Assembly: GCA_903879975.1 (NCBI GenBank)
Contig: CAIRNL010000145.1
Coordinates: forward strand, 1 to 18,448
Length of the DNA: 18,448 nucleotides
Source: an uncultured Chloroflexota bacterium
GTDB lineage: Bacteria > Chloroflexota > Anaerolineae > Caldilineales > Caldilineaceae
Direction of reading: 5' to 3'
The notes beneath the pieces were generated by a model. The model did not search any database, was not told the DNA's origin, and saw only the letters and a list, made by a program, of their open reading frames with translations. Position 1 is the first letter of the stretch; every line of letters starts with the position of its first letter. Shown piece after piece: positions 1-10,218 of the stretch. The position numbers were made by a program, and so were the translations under genes.

Positions 1-996
1 GATGAGGAAGCCGAGCACGCTGCCCGGCACGCTGGTCAGTAATCCGGTAAAGAAGTGCTTGCCCCCTAACCCATCGAAGACCACCGTGAACATGCTCGCC
101 GCAATGACGATCATCATCACCAGGCCGCTGATACGCGCCGTAGAGGTCGCCGCGCCCAGGACATTTTTCCAAGTCAGCCTGCGATTGAGCGCTGCCAGGA
201 TGCAGGCACCGATGCTGCCCACAGCACCGGCCTCGGTGGGTGTGGCAATGCCGAAGAAGATACTGCCGAGGACGAGGAAGATGAGTACAACCGGCGGCAC
301 GACGGCTTTCAGGGTGCGCAGACCAAGGTTTTTTTCCTGGGCACGGATATCGGCCGGAATCGCCGGCGCCGCTTTGGGCCGGATCAGGGCAACGAAGCCG
401 ATATAGACGATGTAGGAGCCGGCCAGGATCAGGCCAGGAATGAAAGCGCCAAGAAACAGATCGCCGACTGGCACGCCGATTTGATCGCTCAGAACGATGA
501 GTACAAGGCTAGGGGGGATCAGCTGTGCCAGTGTGCCCGATGCGACGATGACGCCGCTCGCAAGGCTTTTGCTATAGCCATACCGCAGCATGACTGGCAG
601 TGACATCATGCCCATGATGATTACCGTCGCCGCTACGACGCCTGTGGTGGCAGCCAACAACGTGCCGACGATGACGACGGCCATGGCCACGCCGCCACGC
701 ACAGGGCCAAGCAACAACCCCAGTGTCTCCAGTAACTCTTCGGCTAGCCCTGACTTCTCCAGGATTGCTCCCAGGAAAATGAAGTAGGGAATCGCCAGCA
801 GTGTGAAATCGGACATGGTGCCGAACCAGCGATTGGGCAGAAGGCGCAAAAGATTGAGGTCGAAGGCATTGACGGAAAGACCAATCGCGCCAAAGAGTAT
901 AGCGGCGCCGGCAAACGAGAAGGCAACCGGATAGCCGGACATCATGATGAAGAAGAAGCCGGCGAACATAGCGATAGCGAGCCATTCGTAGTTCAT
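1..996 (-). CDS. dctM: TRAP transporter large permease (DctM-like), 3' end cut by window edge
   Basis: This is the 12-TM-type membrane subunit of a tripartite ATP-independent periplasmic transporter, which imports an organic acid or similar solute using an ion gradient. The 332 visible codons begin MNYEWLAIAMF and are almost entirely hydrophobic helices. Family hallmarks are the glycine-rich loop GTLLAATTGVVAATVIIMG, the LIPPS motif in GTLAQLIPPSLVLIVLS, and ATPTEAGAVGS later on. The family is usually about 430 residues, so roughly the last quarter lies outside the window. The ATG at 994-996 follows a GAGGG Shine-Dalgarno-like stretch. It lies 50 bases downstream of dctQ on the same strand, as expected for a TRAP operon. 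The relationship to the mannitol/chloroaromatic-type TRAP subgroup (COG4664) is an impression only, and the substrate cannot be inferred. No start was listed by simple ORF calling because the gene has no stop in the window. Confidence 0.93.
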   Translation of the reverse strand, partial: MNYEWLAIAMFAGFFFIMMSGYPVAFSFAGAAILFGAIGLSVNAFDLNLLRLLPNRWFGTMSDFTLLAIPYFIFLGAILEKSGLAEELLETLGLLLGPVRGGVAMAVVIVGTLLAATTGVVAATVIIMGMMSLPVMLRYGYSKSLASGVIVASGTLAQLIPPSLVLIVLSDQIGVPVGDLFLGAFIPGLILAGSYIVYIGFVALIRPKAAPAIPADIRAQEKNLGLRTLKAVVPPVVLIFLVLGSIFFGIATPTEAGAVGSIGACILAALNRRLTWKNVLGAATSTARISGLVMMIVIAASMFTVVFDGLGGKHFFTGLLTSVPGSVLGFLI

Positions 997-1046
997 AGCA
1001 GTATCCCTCAGATGTATTTCATACTAGGAAGATCAAGATGGATTGG

Positions 1047-1643
1047 CTACTCGACCGCTTTGGCGCCGGTGAGTTCGGCTTGCAGTTCGGCTTCGACTTC
1101 AGCATGGCCCGTGATCACGGCCAGATACTTGATGGCCTGGGCAATTGCCTGAGCCAGCAGTGTGGCGAAGGCCACAAGGATGAAGCTCTTGATCGGTGCA
1201 CGGGGCAGACCATCTGGGTCAGGTGACATCTCCCACGCACCAAAGGAGCCGTCAGGCAGGCGCCCCCAGGAAAGCAGGACCGGATTCACCGTGAACCAAA
1301 TGCCGATGATACAGAAAGGGATCAAGATGAGCAAAGTGCCCAGCAGGTCGACCCAAGCTTTGCGCTTTGGGCTCCACTTGGAATAGAGAATGTCGACGCG
1401 TACGTTGACGTCGTGCTTGAGGTTATAGGCAAAAACCAGGAAGAAGATGACCGAATACATGTACCACTGAATCTCGATCAAGCGGTTGGAGGAGAGATTC
1501 TGGCCGATGAAGCGGCCAACATAGCGCACAACGACGTTGTAGAAACCGATCGCCAGCAGAGCGATAATCAGGTAGATGCTGATTTTGCCCAAGAACTCCG
1601 AGATGCGATCGACCCCATGGGCTAGTTTCAAGAGACTACGCAT
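1047..1643 (-). CDS. dctQ: TRAP transporter small permease (DctQ-like)
   Basis: This is the small four-TM membrane subunit of the TRAP transporter; it pairs with the DctM-like protein encoded just downstream. The 198-residue protein shows the expected hydrophobic segments at about residues 22-42, 60-76, 98-120 and 150-172. The family-like stretch EIQWYMYSVIFFLVFAY is followed by HDVNVRVDILY, which is typical of DctQ. The segment SPDPDGLPRAPIKSFI before the last helix resembles the COG4665 subgroup. The ATG at 1641-1643 is preceded by a strong GGAAAGGAG Shine-Dalgarno sequence about 7 bases away. No periplasmic binding-protein gene (dctP) lies upstream; instead the next gene diverges. The ligand-binding subunit must be encoded beyond dctM or elsewhere. 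A long inverted repeat (1674-1724) sits in its upstream region. Confidence 0.93.
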   Translation of the reverse strand: MRSLLKLAHGVDRISEFLGKISIYLIIALLAIGFYNVVVRYVGRFIGQNLSSNRLIEIQWYMYSVIFFLVFAYNLKHDVNVRVDILYSKWSPKRKAWVDLLGTLLILIPFCIIGIWFTVNPVLLSWGRLPDGSFGAWEMSPDPDGLPRAPIKSFILVAFATLLAQAIAQAIKYLAVITGHAEVEAELQAELTGAKAVE

Positions 1644-1673
1644 CGCGCGCTCCTTTCCAGTTGTACTGGGTGT

Positions 1674-1724
1674 CCGATAGCGATCGAAAGTGTGTCGTTG
1701 GTTTTTCGATCGGTCTTCTATCGG
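1674..1724. promoter_or_regulatory. Long inverted repeat (16-bp stem) upstream of dctQ
   Basis: CCGATAG plus CGATCGAAA at 1674-1689 pairs exactly with TTTCGATCG at 1704-1712 and CTATCGG at 1718-1724. The result is a 16-bp stem with one 5-base bulge (1713-1717) and a 14-base loop (1690-1703). It begins 31 bases upstream of the dctQ ATG, inside the divergent dctQ/terC intergenic region. Neither side is followed by a T-run, so it does not look like an intrinsic terminator. It could be an operator for a dimeric regulator or a 5'-UTR structure of the dctQM transcript; the sequence alone does not decide. Confidence 0.6.
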
Positions 1725-1747
1725 GCAGGATAAATAGAATTCACGTG

Positions 1748-1773
1748 CTATATCCCCCAGGAGGGTGATATAG
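1748..1773. promoter_or_regulatory. Second inverted repeat in the divergent dctQ/terC region
   Basis: CTATATC (1748-1754) pairs with GATATAG (1767-1773). After a single C/T mismatch, CCC (1756-1758) pairs with GGG (1763-1765) across an AGGA tetraloop. It lies 105 bases upstream of the dctQ start and 142 bases upstream of the terC start. Its position and symmetry suit a regulator binding site or an RNA hairpin. It has no T-run and no obvious sequence relation to the longer repeat at 1674-1724. Confidence 0.45.
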
Positions 1774-1902
1774 TGGGATCGCCTAACGGATGAAAAATTG
1801 GCGTTGATGAGTTGATCGCAGGATTACTCAGTGTGTTCATTGTACTTGAGTGAATCGGATTGTGCAACAGCCTTAAAAGTTGTCTTGGCAGGGCCGAAGA
1901 AA

Positions 1903-1907
1903 AGGAG
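1903..1907 (+). promoter_or_regulatory. Ribosome binding site that fixes the terC GTG start
   Basis: AGGAG sits 7 bases before the GTG at 1915-1917. An in-frame ATG exists at 1831, but the 28 residues it would add are polar, unlike the family N-terminus, and lack such a site in front. The GTG is therefore the better start. Confidence 0.75.
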
Positions 1908-1914
1908 TTCTGAA

Positions 1915-2943
1915 GTGGCTACGAATCCTTGGTTTTGGATACTTTTCAACCTATTTGTCATCGCTATGTTGCTCCTTGATTTGGGCATTTTCAACCGTAA
2001 AGCGCACCGCATCAGCGTCAAGGAAGCAGCGATCTGGAGCGTGGTCTGGATCAGTCTGGCGCTACTCTTCGGCGTCGGGCTTTATTATCTTGAATCTCCC
2101 GAGATAGCACTGCAGTTTTTTGGCGGTTATCTCCTGGAGAAGTCGCTCAGCGTCGATAATATTTTTGTCTTTGTGATGATTTTCACCTATTTTGCAACGC
2201 CAGCCGAATACCAGCATAGCGTGCTCTACTGGGGTATTCTCACTGCACTCATGCTACGCGGTGCAATGATTGTGACCGGTGCAGCGCTGATCGCTCGCTT
2301 CGACGTCCTGATTGGCCTTTTTGGCTTGCTATTGATCGCCACTGCTATCCGTATGTTTCGCAGCGACGACGAAGCAGGTGACCTGAGCAATAACTTCATC
2401 GTACGGCTGACGCAGCGTTTCCTTCCGGTCACCGATGGCTACCGCGGTCAGCACTTCACGGTTGTCGAGATGGGGAAGCGTTGGATCACGCCGCTTCTGG
2501 TCGTGCTGCTGGTTGTGGAAACGAGTGACGTCATCTTCGCCGTCGATTCGATTCCTGCCGTCTTCGGGATCGCGACCGATCCTTTCATCGTCTACACTTC
2601 AAACATCTTTGCCATCCTGGGGCTACGTTCGCTCTATTTCCTGCTGGCCGGTGTGGTCGACAAGTTCCACTATCTCAAGCTTGGCCTGTCGATTGTGCTA
2701 GGTTTTGTGGGCATGAAGATGGTGTTGGAGACATTCTCCGACTACACCATGGCACACCCAATTCACGTGCCGATCCAGTGGTCGATGCTTGTGATTGCCA
2801 TTGTTCTGGGCGCCTCTGTCGCTGCATCGCTCGCCTTTCCACGCTGCGAACCGGCCTTGGCGGAAGCGTTCGAAGCGACAGCAGAAGAAATCCTGCACGC
2901 ACAGGATGAACTGCACCCTACCAGCAAGAACTGGCCGACATAA
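1915..2943 (+). CDS. TerC/Alx family integral membrane protein
   Basis: This is a polytopic inner-membrane protein of the TerC/Alx family; members are linked to manganese/metal export, alkaline response or tellurite resistance. From the GTG start it has 342 residues, close to E. coli Alx. Two family signatures are present: EKSLSVDNIFVF at about residues 75-86 and VETSDVIFAVDSIPAVF at about 201-217. Their acidic residues inside helices are thought to coordinate the metal. Around nine hydrophobic segments follow the short N-terminal ATNPWFWILFNLF. The C-terminal 35 residues are soluble and acidic. I looked for the yybP-ykoY manganese riboswitch often found before these genes and did not recognise one in 1644-1914. 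The gene stands alone, divergent from dctQ and convergent with the hydantoinase gene. The exact substrate is not determinable from sequence. Confidence 0.92.
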   Translation: MATNPWFWILFNLFVIAMLLLDLGIFNRKAHRISVKEAAIWSVVWISLALLFGVGLYYLESPEIALQFFGGYLLEKSLSVDNIFVFVMIFTYFATPAEYQHSVLYWGILTALMLRGAMIVTGAALIARFDVLIGLFGLLLIATAIRMFRSDDEAGDLSNNFIVRLTQRFLPVTDGYRGQHFTVVEMGKRWITPLLVVLLVVETSDVIFAVDSIPAVFGIATDPFIVYTSNIFAILGLRSLYFLLAGVVDKFHYLKLGLSIVLGFVGMKMVLETFSDYTMAHPIHVPIQWSMLVIAIVLGASVAASLAFPRCEPALAEAFEATAEEILHAQDELHPTSKNWPT

Positions 2944-3041
2944 CGGGTAACTGAACGATTGCTTTGCGCTCGCCAGGAGCCCTGTGCGACCAGTGCCCAG
3001 GGGCAGGTGTATCTAAACCCGTCTGCCGATCCAAGCGCTGT

Positions 3042-4598
3042 CTACTGGCCCCACCCGCCGCCACCTGGTGTCTCGACGCGCAGGCGATCGCCGGGGTACA
3101 GGCGGCGCGTGAACTTGGATGGCAGGATCTCCTCTGCGCCATCCGCATGGATCAACACGTTGCAGCCGGGCATGCCGGGCTGGCCGCCGGCCACGCCCCA
3201 CGGCGCTACAGCGCGCCGTTCGCTGATCAGGGTCACCGTCGTAGGCGCCAGTAGCTCATATTCCCGTACGATGCCGTCTCCGCCCCGTTGCCGGCCGCGG
3301 CCGCCGCTGCCGGCGCGTAATCCGTAGTGCCTGACGCGGAAGGGATAGGCAATTTCCAGCGCCTCGACCGGCGTATTGAGCGTGTTGGTCATGTGCACCT
3401 GCGTGCCGCTCAGCCCATTGCCGTGACGGCTGGCACCCATTCCGCCGCCGATCGTTTCGTAATAGGCGAAGGGTGAGCCGTCGGCGCGCTGGCCGCCCAT
3501 GGTGAGATTGTTCATGGTACCCTGGCTGGCGGCCGGAATCTGGTCGGGCAGAGCCTGGGCCAGCGCGCCCAGTACGGCGTCGGTGATCCGTTGCGACGTT
3601 TCAACATTTCCCGCTGCCACTGCAGCCGGCGGCCCGGCATTGACCAGCGAGTGGGCGGGAGCCACTACGTGCACCGGTGCAAAGCAGCCCGCATTCATGG
3701 GCACATCGTCCTCAATCAGGCAGCGTACGACGTAGTAACACGCCGACTGCGTGATGGCGATGACTGCGTTGAGCGAGCCATGTACGATGGGCGCGCTTCC
3801 ATCGAAGTCGAAGGTGACTTCCTCGCCGGTAATCGTCGCTGTGACACGAATCGGCGTCAGCGTGAGCCGTTCGCCCTCGATGAGTTCGATGACATCCTCG
3901 AAGACATAGACGCCGTCGGGCCAACGGGCGATCGTTGCACGGGTGATACGTTCGCTGTACGTTTGCAGATGGCCGCAGTAGGCAAGCAGCTCAGCGTGAC
4001 CGTACGCTGCAACGAGATCGTGCAGGCGTCGCATCCCGATCGCGCCAGCCGCACGCTGTGCTGCCAGGTCGCCGCGGCGTTCGTTGGGCGTGCGCACGTT
4101 GCGCAGGATCAGCCGCAGTACGTCCTCGTTGAGTGCGCCCGCACGGTAGAGCTTGACTGGCGGGATGATGATGCCCTCCTGATAGATCTCGGTGGAGAGC
4201 GGCAGAGATCCCGGCGTCATTCCCCCCACGTCCGCATGATGGGCGCGGCTGGCAACGAAGAAGTCAGGACTACCTTCCACAAACACTGGCGCAATCATCG
4301 TGATGTCCGGCAGGTGGTTGCCCCCCTCAAACGGATCGTTGACGATGACGACGTCGCCTTCCTCCCACTCCTGGAAGCGATCAAGGATGGTGCGCACACT
4401 GGCAGGCATGGCGCCAAGATGGGCAGGAATGTGCGCGGCCTGCGCGATCAGATTGCCCCGCCCGTCGAAGACCGCACACGAGAAGTCGAGGCGCTCTTTG
4501 ATATTGGGTGAGTAGGCCGTACGGCGCAGGGTGATGCCCATTTCTTCGGCCACGCCGGCCAGTCGATGGCGGTAGAGTTGAAGTGTGATAGGGTCCAT
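3042..4598 (-). CDS. Hydantoinase B/oxoprolinase family protein (HyuB-like), orphan subunit
   Basis: This 518-residue protein belongs to the HyuB family, the partner subunit of ATP-dependent hydantoinases, 5-oxoprolinases and acetone-carboxylase-like enzymes that act on cyclic amides or ketones. Conserved blocks are SPNIKERLDF (about residues 30-39), IPAHLGAM, NDPFEGGNHLPD (87-98), HHADVGG (120-126), GGGMGASRHGNGLSGTQVHM and the C-terminal TPGGGGWG. The histidines and aspartate of HHADVGG are candidate metal ligands. I chose ATG 4596-4598 (MDPITLQLYRHRL), where family similarity begins. An upstream ATG at 4694 would overlap the protease gene and add unrelated residues. It starts 16 bases after the protease stop, so the two could be co-transcribed. 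The usual companion HyuA subunit (ASKHA-type ATPase) is absent on either side. Substrate unknown. Confidence 0.9.
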   Translation of the reverse strand: MDPITLQLYRHRLAGVAEEMGITLRRTAYSPNIKERLDFSCAVFDGRGNLIAQAAHIPAHLGAMPASVRTILDRFQEWEEGDVVIVNDPFEGGNHLPDITMIAPVFVEGSPDFFVASRAHHADVGGMTPGSLPLSTEIYQEGIIIPPVKLYRAGALNEDVLRLILRNVRTPNERRGDLAAQRAAGAIGMRRLHDLVAAYGHAELLAYCGHLQTYSERITRATIARWPDGVYVFEDVIELIEGERLTLTPIRVTATITGEEVTFDFDGSAPIVHGSLNAVIAITQSACYYVVRCLIEDDVPMNAGCFAPVHVVAPAHSLVNAGPPAAVAAGNVETSQRITDAVLGALAQALPDQIPAASQGTMNNLTMGGQRADGSPFAYYETIGGGMGASRHGNGLSGTQVHMTNTLNTPVEALEIAYPFRVRHYGLRAGSGGRGRQRGGDGIVREYELLAPTTVTLISERRAVAPWGVAGGQPGMPGCNVLIHADGAEEILPSKFTRRLYPGDRLRVETPGGGGWGQ

Positions 4599-4614
4599 GT
4601 CGATCCAGTCTGGT

Positions 4615-6081
4615 CTATGGCATGGGGACGCGTATCCCTCGAATCGGGGTGGGCGTAGAATTTGGAGTCGCTGCATCCGATGCGTCTGCGCCACTCGTGC
4701 CGATCATTGGAAGGTATATCTGTTTCAATTCTGCCACGATCAGCCGATAGCGTACACGGGAGCCATACTCCTGGCCAAATAGAGAAGGAATCGGTTCGAC
4801 GCTGGCATAGACGGTGCCGGTGCGGTCGGCGCGCCAGAGAATCTCTGCATCCTCGACCAGGAGTGAACTGGGTAGCGGATCGTCTGTGCTCGTGACAGGA
4901 GCGATCGGGATCAACGGTGGGAGGGTGTTTGCTCCAGGTTTGTTGTCGTTGTAGGTGATCGGCGTTCGTCCATCGACGTCATATAGCCAGATCACACTGT
5001 CGATGGACAACGACACACTCAACTCGCGTGCAGTCTGTAACAGGTAGAGGTTGCCGGCGCTGACCTCGAACTGGACCCAGTCCTGGTCACCCTCTTCATG
5101 AAAGGTGTGTACTTCCGCAGCGCTTGTCGGGGAAAGCAGGCGTGCCTCACCAGCAGAGTTGTCTGGCTCGTGGAGATCGGCGCCGTTGCACTGGGCAGAG
5201 TCGGGATCGGTCACACAGCCCTCGATCCATGCCGTGTAGCGGCTGACGCGCGTGAACACGTCATAGCCGCCGCCGTAGGCGGACACGCAGCTATACGGTC
5301 CGAAGCTCACGATGCCGATTTGCTGCCATTCACCGTCGCCCTTCTGAATCATGAGCGGTCCGCCGCTGTCGCCATAGCAGGCGCCCTTGGTCAGCGGCTC
5401 GTAGCCGGCACAGATTACGTTGTCCGTGATCACGCCAAAATAGCTGGCTGCACACTGCTCGTGTGTGACCAGGGGCAGCCCAACTTCACGCAGCGCATCG
5501 GGATAGGGTGTGCCGGCCCAGAAATCGAGATTTGACTGGCCCCAGCCAATGACGGTCGCACGCATGTACGCATACTCGTCGCTCCCGGAGAGGGGGTGGT
5601 ACAGCGAAATCGGCGTCTGGGTTACGGGCACGCTCAGATGCAGCAGTGCCAGATCGTTGTCCAGATCGTAGGGATCGTAGCCAGGATGGACGTACGCCTG
5701 GGTGGCAGGCACACGTGTGCCAGAGTCACTGAGCCGGTGTGCGCCGACGAGCACGTCGACCAGCGATCCCTCCACGCCATCGACACAGTGCGCCGCGGTC
5801 AGCACCCAATCGGAGGCAATGAGTGTGCCGCCGCAGAATTGGCCGAGGAAAGTATTTTCGGCCATGCTATAGATCAGGGCGACCTGCCAGGGCCAGGCGC
5901 CCGGTGTGGCCTCGCGGCCGCCGATGATGTCAGGCATGTCAGATTGGGCGACACTCACTGGCGTTGACACCGGCTCTTGTGCGAGGGCTGACGTCGGCAT
6001 CAGTACAAGAAGCAGGCCAGCACTGATCAGGGGGAATAGGCAGAAAGTCAATCGAGCCAGGACACGATTTGCAGTGCTCAT
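4615..6081 (-). CDS. Secreted S1 (trypsin-fold) serine protease with C-terminal PPC-like domain
   Basis: This is an exported endopeptidase of 488 residues. A signal peptide is visible: basic start, hydrophobic core at about 11-28 and a SALAQ cleavage region near 31-35. The protease domain starts at IIGG (52-55) and has the full triad: His98 in TAAHC, Asp143 in DNDLALL and Ser239 in GDSGGP. Cysteines pair as in chymotrypsin-fold enzymes. The residue at the base of the S1 pocket, six before Ser239, is Gly233 instead of the Asp of trypsin, so Arg/Lys specificity is unlikely; elastase-like preference is an inference. The residue before IIGG is Asp51, not the usual Arg/Lys. Residues about 302-455 resemble a bacterial pre-peptidase C-terminal (PPC) beta domain (EPDN, GDQDWVQFEV, IWLYDVDG). 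The tail carries IYLPMI and a Pro/Thr-rich end. Start ATG 6079-6081 has GGAGA 7 bases upstream. Confidence 0.93.
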   Translation of the reverse strand: MSTANRVLARLTFCLFPLISAGLLLVLMPTSALAQEPVSTPVSVAQSDMPDIIGGREATPGAWPWQVALIYSMAENTFLGQFCGGTLIASDWVLTAAHCVDGVEGSLVDVLVGAHRLSDSGTRVPATQAYVHPGYDPYDLDNDLALLHLSVPVTQTPISLYHPLSGSDEYAYMRATVIGWGQSNLDFWAGTPYPDALREVGLPLVTHEQCAASYFGVITDNVICAGYEPLTKGACYGDSGGPLMIQKGDGEWQQIGIVSFGPYSCVSAYGGGYDVFTRVSRYTAWIEGCVTDPDSAQCNGADLHEPDNSAGEARLLSPTSAAEVHTFHEEGDQDWVQFEVSAGNLYLLQTARELSVSLSIDSVIWLYDVDGRTPITYNDNKPGANTLPPLIPIAPVTSTDDPLPSSLLVEDAEILWRADRTGTVYASVEPIPSLFGQEYGSRVRYRLIVAELKQIYLPMIGTSGADASDAATPNSTPTPIRGIRVPMP

Positions 6082-6161
6082 AAAATGTCTCCAGAGAAAA
6101 TGGGGTGAGATGAGGCAGGTTTGCCGAACTGATGCAATCCAGAGACTACTCTATCCTCTCC

Positions 6162-6170
6162 ATTATAGCA
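6162..6170 (-). promoter_or_regulatory. Extended -10 promoter for the protease gene
   Basis: On the minus strand, TGC-TATAAT is a perfect extended -10 element (TATAAT at 6167-6162, TG at 6170-6169). No good -35 hexamer stands 16-18 bases upstream, which is typical for extended -10 promoters. It predicts a transcript starting near 6155 with a leader of about 75 bases before the ATG at 6081. It sits in the 205-base gap between mutS and the protease gene; nothing else was recognised there. Confidence 0.6.
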
Positions 6171-6286
6171 CCACGCCAGCCTGCGCCGGCAGCCTCTGGG
6201 ACAAGCAACGGGGGTAGGCTGCGCAATTGGGGATACTTCCGTGTGAGCCTGCGTGGAGCCACCTGTTGAACGCAGCCGGTGAACGG

Positions 6287-8977
<2,691 letters not shown>

Positions 8978-9103
8978 CGCAGATCAGTCTTTTCCAGTGG
9001 ACAGCAAAATGGTTGTGGCAGCGTGCTCGGGCAGCACCCTACCTGCTTGACTCGCAAGATCCGCCAATCATGAACTACTGAATCTCCGTTCTTCTTGTCT
9101 GCC

Positions 9104-10108
9104 CTACGGCCACTGTGCTCCCACTGTCTCGACAAATATGGAGTAGAGTGACTGGCCGGCAGTCATGAACAGGCGATTTTTCTTGATGCCGCCAAAGCAA
9201 AGGTTCGAGCACGGTTCGGGTAGGTGGATGCGACCGATGAGTGTGCCGTCTGGCGCATAGCAGTGGGCACCGTCGTAGCCTTCGCCACCCCAGCCGGCCG
9301 CAGCCCACACGTTCCCGTCCAGGTCCGTGCGAATGCCATCGGCCACGCCCGGCGTCATGTCGACAAAAAGCCGGCCATTGGCCAGCCGTGTGCCGCCGTC
9401 GATGACGTCGAAGACGCGAATGTGGCGCGGCCCATTGGGTGTGTGTGACACGCCGGTGTCGACAATGTAAAGCAGCGACTCGTCGGGCGAAAAGCAGATC
9501 CCATTGGGCCGGTCGAAGTCGCCTGCAACGACCGTGGCCTGCCCATTCTCCGGATCGAGTCGGTAGACGTTGCGCGGCAGTTCAAAGGGCGCCACCGCTC
9601 CCTCATAATTCTTGAGTAGGCCGTAGCCAGGATCGGTGAACCAGATGGACCCGTCCGATTTGACCACAACGTCATTGGGCGCGTTGAGCCGCTTGCCCTC
9701 AAAGCTGTCGATCAGGACAGTGATGCGACCGTCATGTTCGGTGCGCGTGACGCGGCGTGTGCCGTGCTCGCAGGTGATCAGCCGGCCTTGACGGTCGCGT
9801 GTGTTGCCGTTGGCGTTGTTGGACGGGCTGCGGAAGACACTTACGCCACCGCTCGTCTCGTCCCAGCGCAGGATGCGGTCGTTGGGGATGTCGCTCCACA
9901 GCAAGTAGCGACCGTCGCCGAACCAGACCGGCCCTTCCGCCCAACGTCCGCCGGTGGCCAGCACCTCCACCACAGCGCTGCCGAGATTATAGGCTGCAAA
10001 GCGTGGGTCGAGCACCTCTACTGCCGGCTCCGGATAGCGCACGATTCCGCGCTGCCGTATCCATGCCTCCGCTGCCGTCACCGCTTGATTCGTTACTGTA
10101 TTCATCAT
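9104..10108 (-). CDS. SMP-30/gluconolactonase/LRE family protein
   Basis: This is a six-bladed beta-propeller enzyme family whose members hydrolyse sugar lactones such as gluconolactone; strictosidine-synthase-like relatives share the fold. From the chosen start the protein has 334 residues. Metal and substrate residues fit the family: Glu58 in WAEGPVWF, Asn145 in LNAPNDVVV, Asn202 in RPNGICFSPD and Asp257 in VADGIRTDLDGNVW. I chose ATG 10106-10108 (then MNTVTNQ) because AAGGA lies 7 bases upstream; the ATG just after it is equally plausible. An upstream ATG at 10147 would add 13 residues without a ribosome binding site. There is no signal peptide, so it is probably cytoplasmic. It follows the CHAT gene on the same strand after 110 bases. 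The true substrate is not known from sequence. Confidence 0.9.
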   Translation of the reverse strand: MMNTVTNQAVTAAEAWIRQRGIVRYPEPAVEVLDPRFAAYNLGSAVVEVLATGGRWAEGPVWFGDGRYLLWSDIPNDRILRWDETSGGVSVFRSPSNNANGNTRDRQGRLITCEHGTRRVTRTEHDGRITVLIDSFEGKRLNAPNDVVVKSDGSIWFTDPGYGLLKNYEGAVAPFELPRNVYRLDPENGQATVVAGDFDRPNGICFSPDESLLYIVDTGVSHTPNGPRHIRVFDVIDGGTRLANGRLFVDMTPGVADGIRTDLDGNVWAAAGWGGEGYDGAHCYAPDGTLIGRIHLPEPCSNLCFGGIKKNRLFMTAGQSLYSIFVETVGAQWP

Positions 10109-10218
10109 TCGCGCTTCCTTGAATGGATAGACCGTGGGCGCGGCCAATCGGGTGGATGCAGGTCAATCGGCTTCAGCCGCAAGCATTCGCCAGATCCACG
10201 ACACCTGCACTCTGTTGT

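Noticed and set aside
1820..1860. Imperfect repeat ATTACTCA...TGAGTGAAT upstream of terC
   Set aside because: The match needs a bulge and is short; not convincing as an operator or hairpin.
1644..1914. Possible yybP-ykoY manganese riboswitch before the TerC-family gene
   Set aside because: The region has inverted repeats but I could not match the conserved loops of that riboswitch, and the stems lie far from the start.
2994..3005. TGCC-CAGG-GGCA hairpin between convergent terC and hyuB as a terminator
   Set aside because: The stem is only 4-5 bp and no T-run follows on either strand.
3297..5921. Two NotI recognition sites (3297-3304 and 5914-5921) as evidence about the NotI-like enzyme's specificity
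   Set aside because: Such sites are expected in GC-rich DNA, and the specificity of the NotI-like protein is unknown, so they say nothing about it.
9023..9037. GTGCT/AGCAC hairpin between mutS and the SMP-30 gene as a terminator
   Set aside because: A 5-bp stem without an adjacent T-run on the minus strand; likely chance.
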